From: Sphingobacteriales bacterium 46-32
GTDB taxonomy: Bacteria; Bacteroidota; Bacteroidia; Chitinophagales; Chitinophagaceae
Direction: 5' to 3'
Length of the DNA: 64,000 nucleotides
Assembly: GCA_001898485.1 (NCBI GenBank)
Contig: MKTY01000019.1
Coordinates: forward strand, 186,001-250,000
The position numbers were made by a program, and so were the translations under genes. Numbering within the stretch: the first letter of the stretch is position 1; every line of letters begins with the position of its first letter. Positions 37,102-44,102 of the stretch are shown piece by piece. Below the pieces are notes generated by a model that worked only from the letters and a program-made list of their open reading frames with translations, was not told where the DNA came from and ran no database searches.

Positions 37102-38009
37102 TAAAAACTCCTCCCTATCTCAGCAAAGGCGATACGATTGGTATTGTATGCCCCGCGGGTTATATGCCTGCAGAGAAAATGACAGAATGTGTGCGTGTGC
37201 TGACCGAAGAGTGGGGCTACCAGGTAAAACTGGGCCAGACGGCAGGCGGATCTTCCACTACCTATTTTTCCGGCACCGATGCAGAACGCCTGGCCGATCT
37301 GCAGGCCATGCTCGATGATCCGGATATCAAAGCCATTCTGTGCGGTCGCGGTGGTTATGGTACCAGCCGAATCATAGATGCGATAGATTTCAGTGCTTTT
37401 GCTGAAAATCCCAAATGGATCATCGGTTTCAGTGATATTACGGTACTCCATTGCCATATTTACCGGCATTATTATATCTCTACGCTTCATGCGCCCATGG
37501 CATCGGCCTTCAATGATGCTGGTTATATCAACCGTTATGTGCAATCGCTGCGCCAGGCGCTGGAAGGTGAATGGGCCCGTTATACGATCGATCCACACCC
37601 CATGAACCGCACCGGCGAAGCAATTGGCGAACTGGTAGGAGGTAACCTGGCCCTGCTGGCTCACCTCACAGGTTCCGATTCGGAGCTTAAGACAAAAGGC
37701 AGAATACTCTTTGTAGAAGATGTAGGCGAGTATCTGTATAATGTAGATCGTATGTGGCTGCAACTGAAAAGGGCGGGCAGGCTGGAAAAACTGGCTGGCC
37801 TGATTGTAGGTGGCTTTACAGATATGAAAGATACCGAGCGTCCTTTTGGTAAAGAAGTATATGAGATCATCTACGATGCCGTGCAGGAATATGATTATCC
37901 CATATGCTTCAATTTCCCCGTGAGCCATGGTAAAGAAAACTATGCCCTGAAAATAGGCGCAGGCTATAAGTTGAAGGTTACAAAAGGCAGAGTAGTGCTG
38001 GAGGAATAA
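37098..38009 (+). CDS. LD-carboxypeptidase (peptidase S66 family), cytoplasmic form
   Basis: This is a second S66 peptidase (303 residues) overlapping the first by 4 bases and clearly paralogous to it. It has no signal sequence, so it should act in the cytoplasm on recycled muropeptides. The nucleophile segment reads RGGYGTS, where the first copy has RGGYGS; the Glu (FVEDVGEYL) and His (FPVSHGKE) segments are kept. ATG 37098 is preferred over an ATG 60 bases upstream that lies inside the preceding gene. A composite repeat begins two bases after its stop. Confidence 0.9.
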   Translation: MIKTPPYLSKGDTIGIVCPAGYMPAEKMTECVRVLTEEWGYQVKLGQTAGGSSTTYFSGTDAERLADLQAMLDDPDIKAILCGRGGYGTSRIIDAIDFSAFAENPKWIIGFSDITVLHCHIYRHYYISTLHAPMASAFNDAGYINRYVQSLRQALEGEWARYTIDPHPMNRTGEAIGELVGGNLALLAHLTGSDSELKTKGRILFVEDVGEYLYNVDRMWLQLKRAGRLEKLAGLIVGGFTDMKDTERPFGKEVYEIIYDAVQEYDYPICFNFPVSHGKENYALKIGAGYKLKVTKGRVVLEE

Positions 38010-38011
38010 TA

Positions 38012-38131
38012 TGCTGATGGCGTGGTTCAAAGAGTATAAAGGGTATAAAGGGTATAAAGAGTATAAAGGGTATAAAGGGCTTTCTTACTGTCAACTGTCC
38101 ACTATTTACTGTTAACTACATCAGCACATTT
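38012..38131 (+). repeat. Composite intergenic repeat, copy 1
   Basis: A leader (TGCTGATGGCGTGGTTCAAA) is followed by five perfect 9-bp units (GAGTATAAA/GGGTATAAA, 38032-38076), then four 7-bp units of the CTGTCAA type, then CATCAGCACAT. The first 39 bases are identical to 52360-52398. It lies directly behind the LD-carboxypeptidase stop, in the sense direction. Confidence 0.88.
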
Positions 38132-38135
38132 CAAG

Positions 38136-39539
38136 ATGATTTCACCTATCCACCAGCAGCTATTTAATAGGATTATTTCCTTCTCTATTGACGAATCCTC
38201 TGCTTCTTTCCCCTTCTCTCAAAAGCTGGCCCAGCAGCAGGGGTGGTCCGCTGCTTATACAGAACGGGTAATAACGGAATACCGGCGGTTTATTTTTCTT
38301 TGTTGTATCTCTCCGAATGGCGCTAGTCCTTCTGAAGATGTAGATCAGGTCTGGCACTTACATTTAACCTATACAGAGAATTACTGGAAAAAATTTTGTG
38401 CAGATACGCTCGGCCGCGACATTCATCATCATCCATCAAGAGGGGGCAGTCAGGAAAAACATAAACATCAGCAATGGTATGCAGATACACTGCACTTGTA
38501 TGAACAGGTCTTTTCGGAAAAACCGCCGGCCGATATATGGCCGCTGATCGCAGCAGATAAGAAGCAAACTGCACAGGTTCTGCCATCGGAACCCATTTAC
38601 CCGTTGCACCGGGCATACTGGCTGGCGCTGTGGTTATTGCCGGTAGCAGCCGTATTAATGTATGGGGAAACCAATCCCTATCGTTTAGATGGTCCTCAGT
38701 TTCTGTGGTTTTATGGATGCTGCCTTGTTGTGCTGTTATGCTTTTTTCAATTAGTGGCAGGATGGCGAACAGAGTTTGCGGAATCGCTCGTCCAGATATT
38801 TGGAGAGCGGCGATGGACTGCTTTTCAACTGGCGCGATATATTCACTCGCCACGCAAAGCCATCGAAGCAGCTGTAGTTGACCTGGCATCACGAAAGCTC
38901 CTGATTCCTTCACCAGGCTACCGGTTTGAGTGGGTGGGAGAAAAGCTGGTTACCCCCGGCGATGTCAATCCGGTTGCTATCGAAATGTCAAAACGATATA
39001 CTAATCATGAAGGATTGATGATGCCGCAAATAAATGCCTGCTATAATGAGATGATTACTTTTGATATTGATCTGCAACAAATCCGTGAACGGTTTAGGTT
39101 GGCCAGTACACTCCTCATTTGGCTAATGACTGCTGCAGTAGGTATAATGGGGTTTACGCGTATACTGCAGGGATTCAGTAATGGTAAGCCGGTGGGTTAT
39201 CTGCTCATCATGATGCTTATAGGCGCCTTTGCAGTAGTGGTGCTATGGCAACGTTGTCGTGTAGCAGCCGCATTGAAGCGTGCCTTTAAAGACATGTACA
39301 CAATAGGTCAGTTACCGGTGGAGGAGAGTAGTAATGATGATGCCATTAATTATATTTTCGCCGGTATTGCTGGTGTGGCATCCATCGGTTATGTCAACCA
39401 GCTTTACCTCCAACGCAACCTGGGCCGGTACAAGGAAAATGGCAGCCTGGACGGTTCGGGAGGAGGTTGTGGCAGCAGTTGTGGTGGGGATGGCGGTAGC
39501 AGCTGTGGTGGCGGATGCGGAGGTTGTGGAGGGGATTAA
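38136..39539 (+). CDS. GRDP/TIGR04222-like membrane protein with Cys/Gly-rich tail
   Basis: The 467-residue product has an N-terminal region like the glycine-rich-domain protein family: CCISPNGASPSEDVDQVWHLHL with several conserved His and a later HHHP segment. It then has about four hydrophobic segments (two around 170-205, two around 325-370), and ends in a low-complexity tail with five Cys among Gly, Ser and Asp in the last 25 residues. The membrane part and tail match the TIGR04222 group, whose function is unknown. It stands between the LD-carboxypeptidases and oxyR, and its stop runs into another composite repeat. Confidence 0.75.
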   Translation: MISPIHQQLFNRIISFSIDESSASFPFSQKLAQQQGWSAAYTERVITEYRRFIFLCCISPNGASPSEDVDQVWHLHLTYTENYWKKFCADTLGRDIHHHPSRGGSQEKHKHQQWYADTLHLYEQVFSEKPPADIWPLIAADKKQTAQVLPSEPIYPLHRAYWLALWLLPVAAVLMYGETNPYRLDGPQFLWFYGCCLVVLLCFFQLVAGWRTEFAESLVQIFGERRWTAFQLARYIHSPRKAIEAAVVDLASRKLLIPSPGYRFEWVGEKLVTPGDVNPVAIEMSKRYTNHEGLMMPQINACYNEMITFDIDLQQIRERFRLASTLLIWLMTAAVGIMGFTRILQGFSNGKPVGYLLIMMLIGAFAVVVLWQRCRVAAALKRAFKDMYTIGQLPVEESSNDDAINYIFAGIAGVASIGYVNQLYLQRNLGRYKENGSLDGSGGGCGSSCGGDGGSSCGGGCGGCGGD

Positions 39540-39640
39540 AAAGTTTAAAAGTATAAAGAGTATAAAGAGTATAAAGAGTTTAAAGGGCTTCTTACTGTCC
39601 ACTGTCAACTATTTACTGTCAACTAAATCAGCACATTTTA
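39540..39640 (+). repeat. Composite intergenic repeat, copy 2
   Basis: This copy lacks the leader of copies 1 and 3 but has the same order: nonamer units (GAGTATAAA, GAGTTTAAA), four heptamer units with the invariant CTATTTA in third place, then ATCAGCACATTTTA. It lies immediately after the stop of the GRDP/TIGR04222-like gene and ends at the oxyR promoter. Confidence 0.85.
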
Positions 39641-39660
39641 CTCATATAGTCTATACTGAT

Positions 39661-39668
39661 TAACTTTG
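39661..39668 (+). promoter_or_regulatory. Promoter of oxyR (TAACTTTG box)
   Basis: TAACTTTG fits the Bacteroidota TAnnTTTG box. It predicts a transcript start near 39675, which lies after the GTG at 39668 and so favours ATG 39692 as the start. The upstream TTG element is not well conserved (ATTTTA at the right distance). Confidence 0.55.
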
Positions 39669-39691
39669 TGTCTTTAATAGACAACAGCTAT

Positions 39692-40642
39692 ATGACTTTT
39701 GTTCAGCTGGAATATATCGTTGCCGTAGATACCTGGCGCCATTTTGCTACTGCTGCCAGCCAGTGTTTTGTAACACAGCCTACACTCAGCATGCAGATCC
39801 AGAAGCTGGAAGAAGAGCTGGGGTTTAAGATATTTGACCGCAGTAAGCAGCCGGTGGTGCCAACAGAGGCCGGGCTTGAGATTATCGAACACGCCCGTCG
39901 TGTTTTGCAGGAACGTAATAACCTGCTGGAGACCATACAGCTCAGAAAAGGTGTGCTTACGGGAGAGTTGCGTATCGGAATTATTCCAACCCTTGCCCCC
40001 TATCTCCTGCCGCTGTTTATTCAGCCATTTACCAAAAAATACCCTTCGGTGAGACTGGTTGTACATGAGATGATGACAGACCTGATCATCACCCGCCTGC
40101 GCGAAGGAAAAATAGATGCAGGCATTTTGGTAACTCCTTTGCAGGAGCCCGGCATCAGCGAGCACGTATTGTTTTATGAAGAACTCATGGCCTATGTGTC
40201 TAAGCAGAATGCGATTTATGAAAAAAGCTATGTGCTGCCACAGGATATTGATCCCAATAAACTCTGGTTGCTGGAAGAAGGTCATTGTTTCCGTTCGCAG
40301 ATCGTCAATCTCTGTGAACTGAAAAAGATGAGTCGCGAAAACAGTCATTTCGATTATGAAGCAGGCAGTATCGAAACCCTGCGCCGTATGGTGGAGATGA
40401 ATGACGGTATCACCATTATTCCCGAACTGGCTACTCTGGATATGCCGGCACGTCAGCAGCAACTGATCCGGCATTTCCGTAAACCGGCTCCCATGCGTGA
40501 AGTCAGCCTCGTGGTACACCGCAACCTGGTCAAACAACGTCTTATCAGAGTGCTCAAACAACAGATTCTCGATACTGTTCCGGAAAAAGTGCGAAAGAAT
40601 AAAACACCCAATATTGTGCCGGTGACGAATACAGCGGTTTAG
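39692..40642 (+). CDS. oxyR: LysR-family peroxide sensor OxyR
   Basis: OxyR is a LysR-type activator that is switched on when peroxide oxidises two cysteines to a disulfide. The 316-residue protein has an N-terminal winged helix (about 1-60) with the typical QPTLSMQIQKLEEELG recognition region and a LysR substrate domain. In the segment EEGHCFRSQIVNLCEL the two Cys fall at residues 199 and 208 when counted from ATG 39692, the same numbers and spacing as in E. coli OxyR. It ends by overlapping the stop of the convergent hydrolase gene. No catalase or Dps gene is adjacent. Confidence 0.92.
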   Translation: MTFVQLEYIVAVDTWRHFATAASQCFVTQPTLSMQIQKLEEELGFKIFDRSKQPVVPTEAGLEIIEHARRVLQERNNLLETIQLRKGVLTGELRIGIIPTLAPYLLPLFIQPFTKKYPSVRLVVHEMMTDLIITRLREGKIDAGILVTPLQEPGISEHVLFYEELMAYVSKQNAIYEKSYVLPQDIDPNKLWLLEEGHCFRSQIVNLCELKKMSRENSHFDYEAGSIETLRRMVEMNDGITIIPELATLDMPARQQQLIRHFRKPAPMREVSLVVHRNLVKQRLIRVLKQQILDTVPEKVRKNKTPNIVPVTNTAV

Positions 40643-41457
40643 TGATGAAGCAGCGAATCGAGACTTGACTGATAAAGGGGAAAATCGGCCAGGTTGTTAT
40701 GTTCTCCTCCTTTAATCGTGATCAGTTGCGCTTTTACCCCGGCCTTTCGTTGCAGGCGTACCGCCTGTTTATACGGAATTACACCATCGCTGGTGCCATG
40801 AAAAATGGTTACGGGCGCCTGAACGGTCGCCATACGGTCGATAGAAGGAAACGCATATTTCGACATCCTGCCGGTAGGATAAATAAAAGCGTAATGACCA
40901 AACAGGTCGGGTATGCTGGTATAAGGTGTCTCCAGGATTAGCCGTGCACAGTCGATGCGGGATGCCAGGTAGGTTGCGGGCCCCGTTCCCAGCGATTTTC
41001 CGTAAATGATAATCTGTTCCGGAGCAAACCGGGCCCTGATCATTTTATATACCTCGGTAGCATCTGCATTAAATGCTTCTTCCGAACGCGTGCCAGTGGT
41101 TTTTCCAAAGCCCGGATAGTCGGGCATCCAAACCTCATAATGATTACGGGTAAAGAAGGAGGCAAACGGTGCATAACGCTCTGTATTCTGCCGGTTGCCA
41201 TGAAAATATAAAACAACCCCGCGGCGCGTTGAGTCAGGTACAGTGAAGCGGATGATATTAATATTTTTCTCGGGCGAGACAGGAATATTGATTTCTTCGA
41301 AGGGCTGACCGAATGCAAACTTATGGTCGGCCTTTAAGGATTTGGGATGGAAAAGAAATTTTTCCTGGAAGAAATAAAGGAGCAATCCCAGCAGTACATA
41401 GATGATGACTGCCAGCTTGAACCATTTTTTCAGTTTGCGCCGGTTAAAAGAAGCCAT
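40639..41457 (-). CDS. Membrane-anchored alpha/beta hydrolase (copy A)
   Basis: The 272-residue protein has an N-terminal membrane anchor (about 13-31) and an alpha/beta-hydrolase domain. The nucleophile elbow is GKSLG with Ser155; FHGNRQN forms the oxyanion region; the acid is probably Asp in HGTSDGVIP and the base His in GGEHNNL. It resembles the BEM46/ABHD13-type family. The substrate is unknown. It is related to the protein at 43252, and its stop overlaps that of oxyR on the opposite strand. It is 11 bases behind the Dabb gene and probably shares its transcript. Confidence 0.85.
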   Translation of the reverse strand: MASFNRRKLKKWFKLAVIIYVLLGLLLYFFQEKFLFHPKSLKADHKFAFGQPFEEINIPVSPEKNINIIRFTVPDSTRRGVVLYFHGNRQNTERYAPFASFFTRNHYEVWMPDYPGFGKTTGTRSEEAFNADATEVYKMIRARFAPEQIIIYGKSLGTGPATYLASRIDCARLILETPYTSIPDLFGHYAFIYPTGRMSKYAFPSIDRMATVQAPVTIFHGTSDGVIPYKQAVRLQRKAGVKAQLITIKGGEHNNLADFPLYQSSLDSLLHH

Positions 41458-41468
41458 GCCGGAATAAT

Positions 41469-41876
41469 TTAGTCCTTAACCAGCATATCGTATACCACTA
41501 CTTTTTCCCAGAGATGGCTGTATTTTTCTACAAAGGCCTTATGAATGGGATGAACCTGATAGGCATCCTGGTCGGCGGCGTTGTCAAAATACATGAGTTC
41601 CGATACATCATAGCTGTTGTCTACTACTTCTCTTTTTTCGGTCGACGCAGGTACGCCGATTAATAATTGTTTGACCTGGCTGATGCCTTTGAGTGTACGC
41701 AATCCTTCGATGAGCAGATCACGGTCAGCGGCAGAGCCGGCATTTCGAAGCCAGAAAAATACATGATGTACGACCACTTGTGCAGGTTTTGATGATGCAG
41801 AAGAAATGATAACAGATGGTATGGCTGCCATAGCAGCTGCAGTGCCAATAAAGGAACGACGGCTCATGGAAGACAT
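41469..41876 (-). CDS. Exported Dabb-domain (stress responsive A/B barrel) protein
   Basis: The 135-residue protein begins with a Tat-type signal (SRRSFIG at 5-11, hydrophobic stretch to about 29) and then a small dimeric alpha/beta barrel domain of the Dabb family, with VVHHVFFWL and [14 protein letters not shown] segments. Dabb proteins include stress proteins and polyketide cyclases; no specific function can be assigned. It lies upstream of hydrolase copy A in the same direction. Confidence 0.85.
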   Translation of the reverse strand: MSSMSRRSFIGTAAAMAAIPSVIISSASSKPAQVVVHHVFFWLRNAGSAADRDLLIEGLRTLKGISQVKQLLIGVPASTEKREVVDNSYDVSELMYFDNAADQDAYQVHPIHKAFVEKYSHLWEKVVVYDMLVKD

Positions 41877-41904
41877 AGGCTGAAATTTGAGTGAAATTAG
41901 TGAA

Positions 41905-42021
41905 AAGTATAAAGAGTATAAAGGGTATAAAGAGTTTAAAGGGAGTTTGCGACAGGAGAGGTAGATGTTTTCTGCTTTTTACCTTGCCCCTTTAAACCCT
42001 TTATACTCTTTATACCCTTTT
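41905..42021 (+). repeat. Inverted repeat of nonamer units behind the lipoprotein gene
   Basis: The arm 41905-41943 (GTATAAAG and GTTTAAAG units) is nearly complementary to 41987-42021, with a 43-base loop containing a poly-T-like stretch. It lies 8 bases after the lipoprotein stop on the - strand. Confidence 0.7.
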
Positions 42022-42028
42022 AACCGCT

Positions 42029-43162
42029 TTAATTATAGCGATTAAAAAAGTCACTTATCCCGCACTGCGCCTTCTGGCGGATTTCATTCATTATGATCCG
42101 GATGATTTCATCATTGGAAGCTGGCCATTGCTCTTTTTGAGCCAGTAATTTTTTATCCTCATCGCTGAGTGCGCGTTCATCGCCGGTGTAGGTGGCAAAA
42201 CTGTATACCCAGCTGTAATCACCCCGGTATGTATCGCTCCAGATATGGCGATTGTCCATGCCGCGTGCTATAGCCTGCAAAATTGCATTGGCTTTGAGTG
42301 TACGCGTGGTGGTAGTAATGCGGGCTTTTACGGTAATGTATTCGCGTGTAATGGAATCAGGCTTGTGCACAATTTCCTTTGATACGACCTGCTTGCTTAC
42401 TTCGCGCACACTGCGCTCATCACGATAGCGGCCGATATTGACATCGCTGAAGCGCATTTCCACACCTATATCTATAGGCTGACTACGGTCATTGTCGCCA
42501 AAAAAGCGTACGAAAGGACCGCTGCGGTGATCGTTGACATAACGGAGCAACTGATAGTCGAAGTCATCGTAGTCGTACCGGTACTGGCTGTACTGTAACC
42601 CGAAACGGGTAAGGGGCATGATAGCTATGTTTGTAACGGCATTGGCATAGGCATCATCCATCTTTTGTTTGATGGTAAGATCGCCGGGTTTCAGCGAAAG
42701 TGCTTTCTGGTATTCAAAATAAGCCTGGCGAAAACTACTCTTGGTATTCTGATTCATCAGCTCATCGCCCCGGTCTTCGCGGGCATTGCCTGCCTGCTCT
42801 TTATAGGTGGTGAGATACGATGCATAGTCTGTAGGCTGCACGATGTCATATACCGAAGGCGAACGGCGAATGGCATCATACAGGCGTTGCAGACCCGTAT
42901 ATTCATGATAGATCTGCTCCCAGCGAAGATCGCTATTGCTGTTAGACAGATTGCGGATGCGGCTTTCATGATCCTGTACGGCATAGCGGTAGGCATCCTG
43001 CAATACAGTGAGCAGGCCAACATCGTGCGGCTTTTTACTCAGTTTTTTTGCAGCCAGTTCCACAGCCGCATCATACTGACCGCGCTGGTAAAGTTTCTGA
43101 GCGGTTTTACAGGAAAAAAGAAATGCAGTGCCGATCAGTAGCGTGTATAGTTTTAGTTTCAT
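42029..43162 (-). CDS. Lipoprotein with TPR-like helices, function unknown
   Basis: From the ATG at 43162 the protein has 377 residues and a lipoprotein signal (MKLKLYTLLIGTAFLFSC, Cys18). The mature part opens with a short TPR-like helical region (YQRGQYDAAVELAAKKLSKKP and a later KALSLKPGD segment), followed by a region I do not recognise. The chosen start has a strong Shine-Dalgarno, GGAGGTG, five bases upstream, which is rare in this genome; a GTG-type start 33 bases earlier would lie upstream of it. A stem overlaps that ribosome site (43169-43191). It lies between the two alpha/beta hydrolase genes. Confidence 0.78.
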   Translation of the reverse strand: MKLKLYTLLIGTAFLFSCKTAQKLYQRGQYDAAVELAAKKLSKKPHDVGLLTVLQDAYRYAVQDHESRIRNLSNSNSDLRWEQIYHEYTGLQRLYDAIRRSPSVYDIVQPTDYASYLTTYKEQAGNAREDRGDELMNQNTKSSFRQAYFEYQKALSLKPGDLTIKQKMDDAYANAVTNIAIMPLTRFGLQYSQYRYDYDDFDYQLLRYVNDHRSGPFVRFFGDNDRSQPIDIGVEMRFSDVNIGRYRDERSVREVSKQVVSKEIVHKPDSITREYITVKARITTTTRTLKANAILQAIARGMDNRHIWSDTYRGDYSWVYSFATYTGDERALSDEDKKLLAQKEQWPASNDEIIRIIMNEIRQKAQCGISDFFNRYN

Positions 43163-43191
43163 AAGCACCTCCGTTTTAGCGTTTGACGGAG
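43163..43191 (-). promoter_or_regulatory. Strong Shine-Dalgarno enclosed in a stem-loop
   Basis: On the - strand, CTCCGT (43191-43186 read as complement) pairs with ACGGAG (43174-43169), a 6-bp stem with an 11-base loop. The 3' arm contains most of the GGAGGTG ribosome site of the lipoprotein gene. Folding would hide the site, so translation may be controlled here. Confidence 0.5.
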
Positions 43192-43251
43192 ACAACGCAT
43201 CTTTAGTTAAATGGATTGTATTGAATTACATATTTGTTAACAGCCAGTCGC

Positions 43252-44040
43252 TTATGTTTTCAGGATATCGCGCACAAAGCTGTGATATTCGTCAAATTTA
43301 GGCAGGTTATTGTGACCACCGCCATGAATACGGATCAGCGTGATCTTCTGAGGGTTGGTCTGCTGCAGCCTTTCACTGTGCCGGATAGGTATCAGCCAGT
43401 CGCGGGTGCCATGCAGGATGTAGGTATGGCATTTCACCTTTCTTATCCACTGATCGGTACGCAGGTGATAGCGTAATACATAACGCACAGGAAGTATAGG
43501 CAGAAACCGCTCCACCACTTTGCGGAAATTATAGTAAGGCGCATCGAGGATCAGAAACTGCGGATTGTTATCTGAGGCTACACGGGTGGCAAAACCGCTG
43601 CCAATGCTACGTCCGTACACAATGATATGTTCCTCGCGGCAGATTTTTTTCAGCTCATCATATACAAACTGCATATCGTTGAGCATTTCCTTTTCACTTC
43701 GTTTGCCCGTACTTTTTCCAAAACCACGATAATCGACCAGCACCACATCATAGTTGTAGCGGTAAAAATCGCGGGCATATTTGGCCCAGCCCTTTATACT
43801 GCGCGAGTTGCCATGAAAATAGAGGATAAGACCAGCCGGGTTTTCACGAAAAAAATGAAGCCCATTGATACGCACTCCCGGCTCTATGTCAAAAAAATAT
43901 TCCCTGAACGGGATATCATATTTGAACTGAAAATCGGGTTTGAGCTTTTCCGGCTTAAATATAAAACGCTCCTGCAGAAAGTAGGCAATCACAGACAGGA
44001 TGGCAATACCACCCAGGATATAATAAATAAATACGGGCAA
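43252..44040 (-). CDS. Membrane-anchored alpha/beta hydrolase (copy B)
   Basis: The 262-residue protein parallels copy A at 40639: an N-terminal membrane anchor (about 4-22), FHGNSRS oxyanion region, nucleophile elbow GRSIG, acid in HGTRDWLIP and base His in GGGHNNLP. The two appear to be duplicates that have diverged. The frame begins with TTG at 44040; there is no ATG before the anchor. Substrate unknown. It lies between the lipoprotein gene and kup on the same strand. Confidence 0.83.
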   Translation of the reverse strand: MPVFIYYILGGIAILSVIAYFLQERFIFKPEKLKPDFQFKYDIPFREYFFDIEPGVRINGLHFFRENPAGLILYFHGNSRSIKGWAKYARDFYRYNYDVVLVDYRGFGKSTGKRSEKEMLNDMQFVYDELKKICREEHIIVYGRSIGSGFATRVASDNNPQFLILDAPYYNFRKVVERFLPILPVRYVLRYHLRTDQWIRKVKCHTYILHGTRDWLIPIRHSERLQQTNPQKITLIRIHGGGHNNLPKFDEYHSFVRDILKT

Positions 44041-44102
44041 GTGCGGTTGGTTTTGATACAGGAAGTTTCGCCTGCCAAACTACTAACTGGCGGGCACAAA
44101 CC

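Noticed and set aside
37014-38030. 338-codon open frame on the - strand, opposite the LD-carboxypeptidases
   Set aside because: It lies antisense across two conserved peptidase genes, with no recognisable domain.
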